A DNA stretch of 64,000 nt, from the NCBI GenBank assembly GCA_038380435.1, contig JAWZYU010000131.1:496001-560000 (forward strand), in the 5' to 3' direction. Source of the stretch: Ryuthela nishihirai (lineage: Eukaryota; Arthropoda; Arachnida; Araneae; Heptathelidae). Under the pieces are notes generated by a model that ran no database searches, was not told where the DNA came from, and saw nothing but the letters and a program-made list of their open reading frames with translations. A program made the translations under genes and the position numbers. The first letter of the stretch is position 1, and each line of letters opens with the position of its first letter. Shown one piece after another: positions 20,581 through 31,837 of this stretch.

Positions 20581-21274
20581 TTCAGATATGTTTAAAGTTT
20601 GCCCACTTTTGCTATTGGAAGATTTGGAAAATACGAATCGTAATATTTCATTAAATCCTATTCAGTTCGATAAAGAACACTTTTATCTCTATCTAATAAT
20701 AAAATAGTTGATTCTAAGTGTAGTTTAAATGAGTGTCAAAAAAATTGATTTTATAATGTTATCAATTCCATGTTAGAAACTCTCGGAACTGCAAAGTTAA
20801 TTCACGTGGCTTTTGATTGGCTGCCTAGGGAAATACATTGACCACATCAAACGAGTTCTTTTATTTCAATTGAAATGATCGCTTTTAGAAGCGCTGGTCC
20901 CCTTTTTATTTGCACTGATTTTCATGTCACAGTCTCCTTCTGCTGACGCTCAAGAACGAGATGTCGCCATCATCACGGGCGCAATTCGTAACGCAGGCAT
21001 TTATTCAAGGAACAAAACCTTCGAAGAAGAAACGTTGCTTGAAAAGCCCGCCAAAGGTGGCAATCAAGAGAAGCGGCAAAAAGATAAAAGTAGCTTTGCT
21101 ATCAGAACTGGGTGTCCATTTGATTGGCACATCAAAGAAACCGTCTTCATGTAGCACGTGTTCCTGATACTTTCCTGGAAAATCCTTCATTTTTTAATAC
21201 TGCTTAAGGTGTAGTTTTAAAACTGAAATCATTAAACACGATATTAAATTGTTTAAATTAACGTTTCAAATCTA
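20581..21274. other. Gene-free stretch
   Basis: Short plus-strand frames at 20924-21167 overlap each other and show no family signal. Confidence 0.4.
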
Positions 21275-21410
21275 ATTACGAAGATATCACTCTGAATTTA
21301 ACGTGGATGAATTTTAGAGCAAAAATTGTGTTGAGCCGGATGGGATACGAACCGACGACCTCCTGATAACATGTCAGGTGCTGTGGACCACTGAGCTCCC
21401 GGCCACTGAG
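21275..21410 (-). mobile_element. tRNA-derived SINE, family D, minus copy
   Basis: Minus-strand head with GGGAGCTCAGTGGTCCACAG (A box) and GGTTCGTATCCC (B box), then a short tail ending near GTTAAATTCAGAGTGATAT. The same head and tail occur in the opposite orientation at 21510-21635. Confidence 0.7.
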
Positions 21411-21509
21411 CTCTGTCCTTGTCTCTTGAGGCTGAGAGCACCTGATACAAATGCCTTCCTCAGACACGGAGAATTGGGCACTGCTGGTAGAAAGTTCGTA
21501 GCATCAATT

Positions 21510-21635
21510 AGAGGAGTCCGGAAGCTTAGTGGTCAGAGCACTAAGCTTCCGTCGGTCCGTATCCCCCCCCCCGGCGCAAGGCAAATTCTTCTTTTAAAAC
21601 TGATCGACGTTAGATTCAGAGTGATAGCTTCTTAA
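21510..21635 (+). mobile_element. tRNA-derived SINE, family D, plus copy
   Basis: Head GGAAGCTTAGTGGTCAGAGC, B-box region GGTCCGTATCCC with an expanded C run (nine C), tail GACGTTAGATTCAGAGTGAT. It forms a head-to-head pair with 21275-21410, about 100 bp apart. Confidence 0.65.
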
Positions 21636-21950
21636 TACATGAATAAATACGTCGGAAAAAATCTTTTCAGATCTAAGTTAAAATTTATCTTTATTAAGTT
21701 ATAAGTCAAAGTTATTACATAACGTTGCAGCACGGGAAACTTTAGCATTCTTTTTATTATTGTCAATTTTATTTTTATTGCTGCAAGGAACACATTTCTA
21801 TTACTCGAAATGTTATAAGTATGCGATATAAGTTTATAACCTTGGAAAAATTACGAACTAGTTAAATAACTTTATTACCGCTGTTACTGTGTTGCCTGCA
21901 GCTTATAAGACACAGAAGGATTAAAATTCCAAATGATAGATTAATTTTGA
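21636..21950. other. Gene-free AT-rich stretch
   Basis: Nothing recognised. Confidence 0.45.
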
Positions 21951-22030
21951 CGCTTCCGATGGCCGAATGGTTTGCATGCTGAGTCTATTTGGCAGAGAGG
22001 CACCTGGCGCATATCCCGATACGAAATCAT
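21951..22030 (+). mobile_element. tRNA-like sequence (degenerate SINE head)
   Basis: A-box-like TGGCCGAATGGTTTGCATGC and a weak B box (GGCGCATATCCCG) at tRNA distance. Confidence 0.45.
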
Positions 22031-23156
22031 CGATGTGGTCATGATTAGTATCTTTAGGATGCTTCGGCTCTGTGGTCGTTTGAGAACGGATTTTGAAATA
22101 AATTGCTGCATTTGACTGGATACAAAAACCAGAAAAATAAATTTATGCAACAGGGTGATTTCACATTCGTTCGAACAATTCAACTCTATTATCCCTGTTA
22201 AGGTCTCAGGTGGCTTTCACATATCTAGATAACGTCAACTGCAATAGCAATAGTTAATGTACCTCCAAGAAAAAAATCATTCTTTTGATAAATGTAACGT
22301 TTTGTTTCCTCCGCATTCAGTTCTTAGAATTTTGATAAAATCATGGCCCCAAATTTCTGAAAAAACACGGATTTGTTCCATTAATCTCAGTTATCTTGCT
22401 GACAACACTAAAAGGTCTTAATCCATTTGTATTTCGTTTCTGCTTTTAAAAGATAGCATTAAAAATAATCCTATTTCAAAAAAAAAACTGGCTGCTTCAG
22501 GTAAATAAATATTCTACACCAACGACGTACTAGTAGAAGATGGGGAAGGACCACGGTTTTCAAATCACACGAAATCGGACACGAAATCCCGTCGTCGCTA
22601 TATATCAATCGAGATTTTGATATATTTGATAAAAATCTTTATCTGCTGTCACATTAAAAAAAATTATATAATAAGGAGCTTTTGACTTTTAGCTTTTCAC
22701 TTACATAACATAACTTTGTTCTTTAACTTTTGGTAACCAATGCAGTAGAAGCAGTTAGGCCAGAGAATACTTCGCTCTAATGCTTGCTGCTAGGTTGGCT
22801 GCAAATAGTTAGCCCACAGAATAGACTGTGGTCTAACTATTCGCCCGCAAATGATGACGGACACTTGCCACATTGACCTTCGAGGATGTTTAAAAAATTC
22901 TCCAGTAAACCGAAGTATTGCTCTCGTGCTGCAATTTCTTTCAGGCCACAAATATTTCGCGTGATGAATGCGCGGTTCAGTGAAAACAACTTTCAGTGGC
23001 TTCTTAGCACATCCGCGGTTTAATCCGCTTTCTGCGTTGCGATCAACATTTCTCCAGATATTTTATCCGCTATTCGCGTTGACGTATTTTTTTCTACTAT
23101 CGAATCGCTTTTAAATGCTGATATCCTTACCGTCATGTACCAATATCCACAAACAG
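22031..23156. other. Gene-free stretch
   Basis: No gene seen. Contains the hairpin at 22804-22841. Confidence 0.4.
22804..22841. repeat. 16-bp inverted repeat (15/16) hairpin
   Basis: AATAGTTAGCCCACAG (22804-22819) against CTGTGGTCTAACTATT (22826-22841), with a 6-nt loop. Confidence 0.8.
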
Positions 23157-23496
23157 TGATAGTTCCCAGGTTCGAGTCCCAGCTGGGTCAGCGTTGAGAT
23201 TTATCTCCGCAAAATACCCCGCCCTGTCCACGGTCAGTAGGGGACACCGATGGGCTTGGAAAGGACGCCGTCCGTCGTATGAGAGGTTACGCTGTGGCCT
23301 CGTGTGCGGGAGAGCCATACCCTGTGCACGTTAAAGAACACGCTCGATGGCCTTGACGGGAGGTTACCATCCGTCTTCCAACAGCTATTCCAGTGGGTCC
23401 CCTCCCCTTCTCTGAGACTTCGGGGTCCTTGTGACCTGGCCATTTAGCACATGGTGTGCAAAAAAGTGCCGCTCAGAGGTAAAACAACACTACCCA
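23157..23496 (+). mobile_element. tRNA-derived SINE, family B (A box lost)
   Basis: B box GGTTCGAGTCCC near 23169, then a long body shared with 26104-26465 and, inverted, with 30782-31068. Shared blocks include CGTGTGCGGGAGAGCCATAC, GTGCACGTTAAAGAAC, TCCTTGTGAC and GCTCAGAG(G/A)TAAAAC. Confidence 0.8.
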
Positions 23497-23844
23497 AACA
23501 GTGAGACGATGATCACCTAGGCCTGTGAGAACCATTCCTTACAATATGTATTATCACACACGAGACGAGAAACTAAGGGGGCCAACAGACTGATTTTCCA
23601 CCAGTTTTACAGTCTTGATTTTTTTAATGCGTGATCTATGAATAAGTTTAATAACATTTTGCCTCTCTTTCCTTTGTTAGCATTCTGAAAGGAAATGGTC
23701 CCCCTAAGAACCGGTCCTACTGTTAAGAAACTAATAGTCGATCAAAACGAAATCGAATCAAGGTTCGGTAAAAGAGTGGGCTGAAAGGAAAAAAAAACGA
23801 GCAAAATAATAACAAAGAGTGTGGTCCGTCCATAATATATACAT
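23497..23844. other. Gene-free stretch
   Basis: Nothing recognised. Confidence 0.4.
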
Positions 23845-23999
23845 AGATTACTTGTAGAAATAGACTTCACTAATTATTAGAAACACCTGAAAAAAATTAT
23901 CGCTGCTATCACAGTTGAGGGTTCGATTCCCGTCGTCGCAGCAATAATTTTTTTCAGATGTTTGTAATAATTATTGAAGTCGACTTCTACAGGTAATCT
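23845..23999. repeat. Foldback with 62-bp arms (55/62) around a tRNA T-arm-like core
   Basis: Left arm 23845-23906 is the inverted copy of right arm 23938-23999. The 31-nt spacer plus the start of the right arm holds GAGGGTTCGATTCCCG, a B-box/T-arm sequence. The right arm resembles the tail following the tRNA-like head at 24178, so this is a SINE with an inverted partial copy of itself. Confidence 0.8.
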
Positions 24000-24177
24000 G
24001 TGTGTTTATTATGGAATGATTTCTAATAAGGAACGCTTAATCGTGATTGATCTCCTCATTAACATCTAAATCATTAGCAAAAATTGGAAAAGTTGCTCTC
24101 CTGAAGTGTAGATGGCGCAAGGTCCGCCACATCTCACTGAAAGATTTAGAGGTCTTGTTCTGGGAAGTTTTAACTTC

Positions 24178-24275
24178 TGCCTAGTGGTTTAACGGTAGAC
24201 ATGTAGCGAGAGAGTTGCGGGTTCGATTCCCGCTGCGTCAGCGACAATTCTTTTTCCAGATGTTTATAACAAAGA
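24178..24275 (+). mobile_element. tRNA-derived SINE, family C
   Basis: A box GCCTAGTGGTTTAACGGTAG, B box GGTTCGATTCCC, then tail CTTTTTCCAGATGTTTATAA, which matches the right arm of the foldback at 23938. Confidence 0.6.
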
Positions 24276-26103
24276 GTTCGATGTCCATGTTTACTTCTGA
24301 CACGAGCAGAAGATGGGTGTCCAACCTGCTTTTACAATTTCCAAGACTGCAAAGTCCCTCCTCAGAAAGTGATCAACCACGGATTTAATGGAATTAATTC
24401 CAATGTATTCCGTATTATGCAGTACCGGACAATTCATACCAATGGACTATTCATCCAATACCCATTCTTCTAACGGTACAACACTTATTTTGGTACAATT
24501 CGTCAAACTGGATGATTAATCTGTAACCGATTATAAAACTGATGATAAATAAAATTATTATTAATATTTTTTTATATAAATGAGTGAAAAGAGCGTCGTT
24601 GTAGAAAATTTCAAGATGCAAAATCATCTGTGTGAGAGCCAACGCTATGAACGGAGGATATGATCATCACATTTACGTAGCAAAAATTCTATGATTTTCA
24701 ATATTTTCTCAATTGAATTTCTCTTGTGGCAATTTGTCCACCCTCCCTCACCATTCCCCTCATGTCCTCCTTTTATGGCAAATAATTTATTTATTCAGAC
24801 AATTTCAGATATAAAAAAAAATGAAAAATACAAAAAATAATAAATTTTTAAAAATATACGTAGTAAAATTTGTATCTTCTGGTAATTTATCCACTCGTAT
24901 CCCCCATCTTCCCTTGTCGTTCTTTGAAATCGTTGATGTCAAACGTTTATTTATTAAGCCAATTCCAAAAGGACCCCTTCTGTTGCCAGATGTGCCGCAA
25001 AGCTCTCAGTTGATCTCCATAATTATGACAGAACTGCTCCTGTTAGCATTTCCCCCATCGTCCATTAGCTCGAATTAGAGCTTTTAAGAGATGAAAAAAA
25101 TAATTGCTAAACATAAAACTTCATTCTCTTGGAGAACGAGATTCCCATATGCTCTAGATTTGATATGCAATCTTTTGAATTTCATTGTATGAACTGACTG
25201 CGTGCCTTATTAATGCTGTTTAAAGAGCTCTTACAGCTCAAATGCAATGTGATAAAATAACTGAACCCAAAGCTAGGAGAGTTTCATTTTGTTCAAAGGA
25301 ATATTATTTTTTATATCCTTTCTTATGTATCATCCGATTATAAATCAAATGGAGATGTTTAAGATAATTAATAGTTGAATATTTTTATAATATTTTTTTT
25401 GTTTGCACGTTAAGAGATTGTGAACATTGTTATTAAGGTTAAGCTTTATGCAATTAATGTGACTGCTAGGTCACGTGCTATTTTGAGTGAAAGAGAACAC
25501 ATCATTCCTGAAACTGATTTCACGAACGAAAATCAGTTCACTGAGGCATCGGTGGATCCATATTTCACCTCTCCTCACTCACATTTCTACTAAGGTCAAT
25601 GGACGCAAAAAAAAGTTCAATTTCTGCTGATTTCCCGCCACTTCCCCTGATTCGAAATGCCTCTAATGTTCCATTCCGTTCTGCTGCAATCACCGATTTA
25701 TTATTTTTCAGATCGGAGTCTGCAGAGAGGAGTTAAGACGAGCAAAGCGATTAGAAGTCTTTGCAGAAAATAAAATGGATTTAACTTCAATGATTCTTGC
25801 ACCACCAAGATAATAATATTGGTGTAGATTTCTCCCTGGGTGGGAATGCTTGGTGACCGAGCGTGAATGCGAAATAAATAAGCAAACAGTAAGTGAACTG
25901 ATTTGATAACTAAGGCAATAAAGAATTACATGAATCATAAACAATTTCTTAACTAGTCACAAAACACCGTTATTCTATCCTTCAGCATAAAGTAATCCTA
26001 ATAATCACAATTAACGGAGTATTTTTTAAACCAAGCATATTTTTCCGCGATACGGATGAATTGCTATTTTACTTGCAACCATGACCTTTAGTACCAGTTA
26101 AAT
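24276..26103. other. Gene-free AT-rich stretch
   Basis: No family motif in the short frames at 24451-24642, 24821-25078 or 25708-25944. Confidence 0.4.
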
Positions 26104-26465
26104 AGGAGGTGGCTCATTCGGTAGCACGCCAGGCTCGTAATCTACAGTTCCCAGGTTCGAGTCCCAGCTAGATCAGCGTTGAGATTTATGTCAACAAAAC
26201 TCCTCACTCGGTCAGTAGAAGACACCAATGGGATTGCAGAGACCGTCGGATGGGACGTTGAGCCGTGGCCCCGTGTGCGGGAGAGCCATACTCTGTGCAC
26301 GTTAAAGAACCCGCTTGATGGCCTTAACGGAAGACTACCATCGGTCTCTTAATAGTTGTTACTCTGGGTCCCTCCCCCAACCTTCTCTCAGCCTTGGGGG
26401 TCCTTGTGACATGATTATTTAGCCCATTGTGTGCAAAAAATTGCTGCTCAGAGATAAAACCCTAC
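26104..26465 (+). mobile_element. tRNA-derived SINE, family B (most complete copy, about 360 bp)
   Basis: A box TGGCTCATTCGGTAGCAC (26110-26127) and B box GGTTCGAGTCCC (26154-26165) at tRNA spacing, then the full body and the A-rich GAGATAAAACCC end. This is the reference copy in the window for the family. Confidence 0.85.
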
Positions 26466-27695
26466 TAGTTAAACATCTATAACTTTTCACCGCCCTTATA
26501 TAAGTTACACATGCATAAGTTATTTTCGTGAGCATTACCTTCAAAGCTTTGTTATACATATTTTTATAGTATATAAAAGAAATAAATTATTATTATTATA
26601 ACAAAAATTTCAAATTTTTATCGTAATTGCAAAGGAAAACAGAAAATTTTTTGGTTATAAATTTAATTTTTTAATTGCTTGTTCGTAATAGAAATGAGAT
26701 CCTTCAACATGTTAAAAATTTCTCTGTTTTATTTCTAAATGGCTCTGGTCGCGTATAAAGATGTTGCTTACGATTTCCATTTCTTATGAATTATTTACAG
26801 TATTACGAAATAACATTAAAATTGCAATACGATCTTCAATATATTATTTTAAACTTCACAGCAGAATTATAAACACAGAGTATCAAAAATTGGTTCAGAG
26901 ACATTTTTATTTGTAGATATGTCTTAGGATGTGTAAAAATTATTTTTTTTTTCTTAACTGGGCACAGTAATTATATAAATATTTCTATTATCAAATGATT
27001 GAATAATTTCGATCTTGGCTCGTAACTTTGTGGCCCGATTCATTTCCATCCGGCAAACATCGCAAAAGAGTTACGTCCAGCAACATTTACAATTCTACGT
27101 AACGGTCAAAAATGTTTTCAACGAAAATTCCCAACGCAGCCTAATCAGAAGCTTTTCAGTTGATTGACAGTTTGCGGGAACATCAGAGAGATTATCCAAC
27201 GGACACATGAAACAGTTTCTCCTGATGGCAACTTGCAGACTTTATTTGTAGCGACCAATGACATCGCGCGGTGAAGTGTTTGATGCGCCGCCTTTGCCTC
27301 GTGTGGTTTTCGAAACATACTGGCGGTTATGAATCTGGCTAATAATGTATTCGTTTCGAAGAATATTCGATGGCTTTGAATTACCTGAAGCGAAACGTGA
27401 TCATGTAAAAGTTGATTCCGTTTCATTTGTAAAGAGAGAAATATTATTTAAGTAAAGAAGCGTTGACAATATTTTGCACGTAATTAGACAAAAAAAGATT
27501 TCTGAAACAATTTAATCCAAACCCGTATTTATTTTATGTTAGTTGATGGGTAGAAGTTTTATCTCTTTCATTTATTTTTATTGGCACTGTTCGTTTAGAT
27601 ATTTGGTATTTTAAGTCATACTAAAGGTGGAAAGTATTCTATGTAACTACTTTGCATTGGATCAAGGCCTGTACAAAATATATATATATTGAAAC
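26466..27695. other. Gene-free AT-rich stretch
   Basis: A 93-residue minus-strand frame (27145-27426) lies in slightly less AT-rich DNA and has no motif I recognise. Confidence 0.35.
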
Positions 27696-27821
27696 GGGGG
27701 GGGGGGGGGCAACAGCTGAAAATTTTAAAATGAGTGCGCAACTGTTTAGACCTGAAAAGCTGCGCATTTCAGTTGTAAAAAGATAAAAGCGGGGGGGGGG
27801 GGGGGTAAAAGCGGGGGGGGG
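27696..27821. repeat. Three long poly-G tracts (14, 15 and 9 G)
   Basis: Runs at 27696-27709, 27791-27805 and 27813-27821. The last two are each preceded by TAAAAGC, so the run and its left border were duplicated. They can form G-quadruplexes or triplexes. Confidence 0.9.
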
Positions 27822-28349
27822 AGAGAAGGTACGGATTTTTTCTCTAAATCGAACAAATATTTTTATTCGATTTAGAGATGTTTTAAAAAAATTCCATGAA
27901 TAGCTCGTGAGATATGCTCAGATTTAACCATTTTTTTGCCATTCGTTTTTTCCTTGCTCTCCTTTTCAAAGGGGTTGCCATGTCCCTCCCTAGATAACGC
28001 CCTGCTGCGCATAATGAAAGGGATATACAGTCATTAGAAACTTTCATTTGGTTATACATTTCGCATTCACATTGTTTTATTACAGACAAATGAAATCGAG
28101 TGCATCAGTTTTACAAGAATATTAATGCTTATCATAACCATCAACTGAGCAGTTCATAAATGCTGTTGTGAGATTTTATATTATGTAATAATATATCAAA
28201 TTAATATTTCGGTAAATATGTACCGAGGGAATATTTCCTTCCCCCTGTTAATGCTCGTAACGGGGAATATTTCCTAGAGATTCCATGCGATGCGCGACCA
28301 GGCAGCAGTTAGGGATGTACCCTTGAGACTCCGGGGATCTTAAACGAAA
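27822..28349. other. Gene-free stretch
   Basis: Nothing recognised beyond simple AT-rich sequence. Confidence 0.4.
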
Positions 28350-28660
28350 CATAAAACTTGTCTACCTGCTTTGATATCCAACACAGCTGTCATTGCATAA
28401 TTTTATTTCAGCTCCATAGTATATGTCCGATACCGTAAACAGATATATAAAAACACTGTAATGTTTTATTCCACGTTAAATTTCATTTTAACCTCTCCCG
28501 ACAAGGTTACTTTTTAGTAAATATAAACCCTACTTAAGTCTTATTTTGAGACCCCTCCAATGTCAAAATCTCCAACCCTCGCTGACACTAAATTCTTGTC
28601 CCCCCCCTTTCCCCACCTGCAGCACATACACAAAACCTCCCACATCTAAATCCTGGATCC
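28350..28660 (+). repeat. Unclassified dispersed repeat, copy 2
   Basis: Homologous to 20270-20580 in the same orientation. See that entry for shared blocks. Confidence 0.6.
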
Positions 28661-29914
28661 GTCCCTAGCAGAAGTAATTGCAGTTTTGTACATTTCAAGG
28701 AATCTTTGGATAGGATTTGCATTTGAAAAGGAGAATAGCAGAAATTACGTTGTTAGCTGAATCTAGAATATTTTAAGATTTGGTCATTCAGCCATTAAGA
28801 AAGGAAGCAAATGACAATTAACAATATTGAACGAAATATGTGTAAGGAAATACAAAAGTTTTGGCTGATACTTATTTCACTGATTCTTAAAAAGACGATT
28901 GCCCTGAAGGCATTTCATATGATTGTGTATTAAAACTAACATTAAAAAAATTGCAATTTAAGAGACATGGTCGTTACTAGACTGGAACAGTGGTAATTGA
29001 TATTTAAATCGCGTGGTGTGAATACAAGTGAAGACATCAAAGCTTATTGTAATATGAATCCTTTAAAAAAATAACTCTGAAGAAATTTCAATTATTTAGA
29101 AATTGCAAGTTTATGAAAAGCATCGTAATGTTATCATGTAGTATTATAATAGTGCATTGGATAAGGATCAGTCAGCAATTAACGAAACTCAATAGAACTA
29201 CGCATATTTGGTTAGAAATAATCTTTTGTTTTATATGAAGGTATTTTATCACGAATTTATTCTCTTGTGTCGTAATAAACATTTCATTGATTAATTGTTA
29301 CCTGCGCACTATAGATATACGAAGGATTTTAATCTACAAAACTTAAATTTCTCATAAGTTCAAAATAAAAAATTACATTCCATTTCAACATCCATTCCTT
29401 TCCCATTCCAAAAAAAAAATGTAATCATTTCCTCTATTGTTCCTTTTATATAGAAATGAAAACGAAAGTGAAGGCCAAGGGATGGCTTTTGGAAAGGAGT
29501 AGATTTTCTCAGCTACATCTATAAAGGAAATGAATTTAATTCTTCAAAATTGAAATTATTCATTATATATTACATCTCAAACACCAAACGTAACTTATAA
29601 AATAATGTGGAATTCTTAATTTAAACTAGTGAGAAATGGAAGTTTTATATATTAAGATCAGTCGTCTATTTGTAGTGCTCAGGTCACACTTAATGAAATG
29701 TTTATTACGACAGAAGAGAATAACCTTCACAATAAAGTAGCTTCCTATAAAACTCGCAAATAAGAGAATAATTTCTGATCTTGCACTCTGATCTGAACCT
29801 CCATGACTTCAATATATAACTTTCCTTAATGTTAAGGATGCCAGCCTTTTTATTACCTATCTTCCTGTTGCTTTTGGCTTTCACATTTGTCGGTTTGTGG
29901 ATTTCACAAAATGT
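28661..29914. other. Gene-free AT-rich stretch
   Basis: Nothing recognised. Confidence 0.45.
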
Positions 29915-30196
29915 TATTCCACCATATCTTTCGAATGCGATCGAGCAACTCAATAAATTATGTGTCAAATGAAAGCTTGTGACGCGGGGAGTGTCATAGG
30001 CTATAAAAATTCTCCTCTCCGAGGCTTTCTTCCTCCCTAAAAAGGAGAAATGCGAAAATTATTCATAAGCTATATATATCTCTAGAACGCGAAGGCCGAA
30101 AGTAACAAGCTGTACGTCGAATGAAAACTTCTGACCCGGAAAATGTCTTAGGCTTTGACAAATTCATCCCCATGCATTCTCCCTCCCTAAAAATAG
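29915..30196 (+). repeat. Diverged tandem duplication, period about 145-150 bp
   Basis: 29915-30003 and 30058-30158 share, in order, AT.TCT..GAA(C/T)GCGA, a GTCAAATGAAAGCTT / GTCGAATGAAAACTT block, TG(A)CGCGG/TGACCCGG and TGTC(A/T)TAGGCT. A third partial unit begins near 30215. Confidence 0.6.
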
Positions 30197-30341
30197 AAGA
30201 TTCTATGGACACTCGCGTTCAGGAGATATAGAGGAACCGTCATTTTCATGAAAATTATAGGGAATATTAAAATATAGAGGAACCGTCATTGAAAATGACG
30301 GTTCCTCTATATCTCCTGAACGCGAGTGTCCATAGAATCTT
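30197..30341. repeat. 52-bp perfect inverted repeat with an extra nested copy
   Basis: 30197-30248 is the exact complement of 30290-30341, with 41 bp between. The spacer ends in a direct copy of part of the left arm (ATATAGAGGAACCGTCATT, about 30272-30290), which makes an 18-bp hairpin with a three-nucleotide loop next to it. Confidence 0.92.
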
Positions 30342-30781
30342 GAGTATCGCGAGTGTCCCTTGAATACTAAGAGCAGCGCATGTGTGTTGTCAGCGCTGTC
30401 AAAATGACAGTTTATTTTACAAATTTTTAGGCGATTTCAGTGACCCCACATAACTTCCCAGAAGTTTTGTCATTGGCCCCAAATAATCCGCATGGGGTTC
30501 TTTTGGGAAATACCATACTGCGTTCGAAAATCAAGTCTCGATCTTTCATAGAACCCGAGATCGATATTTGGATGTCATATTTTTGCCTTTCTCCTGTCCA
30601 GCTATAATAGAACCCGAAATGGATTTTAAGACTGCCAAACGAAACGCGCCTTTTCATCTCTCCAAATGATTCCGTGCTAATTGAAGTCGTCGTTTAGAGT
30701 TGAAACTTTTTGAATGAATAAACCACCATAATTTATTATCTTCTGTTTTTACTTCGCTTTAGCTGTCTTGCATGCTACATG
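30342..30781. other. Gene-free stretch
   Basis: A 76-residue minus-strand frame (30427-30657) shows no family motif. Confidence 0.35.
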
Positions 30782-31068
30782 GTTGGGTAGGTTGTTTTAT
30801 CTCTGAGCGACACTTTTTTGCACACCATGGGCTAAATGACCAGGTCCCATGGACCCCGAAAGCTTAGAAAAGGTTGGGGGAGGGGACTCACTGGACAGCT
30901 GTTGGGAGCTCCCGTCAAGGCCATCCCGCGTGTTCTTTAACGTGCACAGGGTATGGTTCTCCCGCACACGGAGCCACGGCTTAACGCCCCTTCCGACGGA
31001 CGGCGGCATTTCCAAGCCCATCGTTTTGCGGAGATAAATCACAATGCTGCCGCTGGGACTCGATACTA
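30782..31068 (-). mobile_element. tRNA-derived SINE, family B, minus copy
   Basis: Complement of the family B body (TTTTATCTCTGAGCG, GTTCTTTAACGTGCAC, CTCCCGCACACGGAGCCACG), ending near a mutated B box (GGGACTCGATACTA). The A box is not recognisable. Confidence 0.8.
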
Positions 31069-31319
31069 CATGGTGATCTCATGGGTAGGGTTACCATAGG
31101 ACAACGTTAAAAAAAGAGGACAAAAGAATTAGAAATGGAGAACATGCTTTCAATTTTTGAAGTAAAATAATTTTTTTCCTACTAAATGTTAAGTACCGAC
31201 TCTAACTGTTGAGTCAAAAAAAGGCATAATACTTATTAAATATACTTCAAAATATATGAAGTGCTGATTCTATTCATACCAGAGTTTATTTTACCTTAAA
31301 GTGAAAAATGGTTAGAATG

Positions 31320-31440
31320 TTCGTGTTGTTTTCTGCTTAGGTCCTGCCATCCTCTCAGATCTTGTACTATGGCATATAAACTAACAGGCTCCTGTCAGAC
31401 CTCTGTGGCAAGCAGCTGCTTGAGGGGGTATTTATTTAAT
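31320..31440 (+). mobile_element. SINE family A body (5' truncated)
   Basis: Matches 16283-16410: TCCTGCCATCCTCT, GGCATATAAACT, CAGGCTCCTGTCAGACCTCT and CAAGCAGCTGCTTGAGGGGG. The tRNA head is missing, as in 5'-truncated retrotransposed copies. Confidence 0.8.
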
Positions 31441-31620
31441 TTTTTAAACTGTGAAGGCGGACGTTCTGTCTATGAACTCTAATTGAGAAAATGGTCAGCA
31501 GTAATTTCTGTCTTGATAGAGAACATTGCTTCTTCTAAGAAGAAGGTCGTACACTCTAAGAGTAGTCATTGTGCAAAAAAAAAAATTTTTCTCAGTTTTC
31601 GTAGTTCCATCTGTCTGTGG

Positions 31621-31837
31621 GTGGAAGTAAAACTTTTTGCAGCTTTCTGAAGTGGAAGTAAAACTTTTTGCAGCTTTCTGAAGTGGAAGTAAAACTTTTT
31701 GCAGCTTTCTGAAGTGGAAGTAAAACTTTTTGCAGCTTTCTGAAGTGGAAGTAAAACTTTTTGCAGCTTTCTGAAGTGGAAGTAAAACTTTTTGCAGCTT
31801 TCTGAAGTGGAAGTAAAACTTTTTGCAGCTTTCTGAA
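31621..31837 (+). repeat. 31-bp minisatellite, 7 perfect copies
   Basis: Seven head-to-tail copies of a unit starting GTGGAAGTAAAACTTTTTGC and ending AGCTTTCTGAA, with no mismatch seen. Overlapping minus-strand frames here come from the repeat and are not genes. Confidence 0.95.

Noticed and set aside
16201..26170. Functional tRNA genes at the A/B-box sequences (16212, 20060, 21370, 21960, 24180, 26110)
   Set aside because: Acceptor, D or T stems pair poorly, and most are followed by bodies shared between loci, so they are SINE heads.
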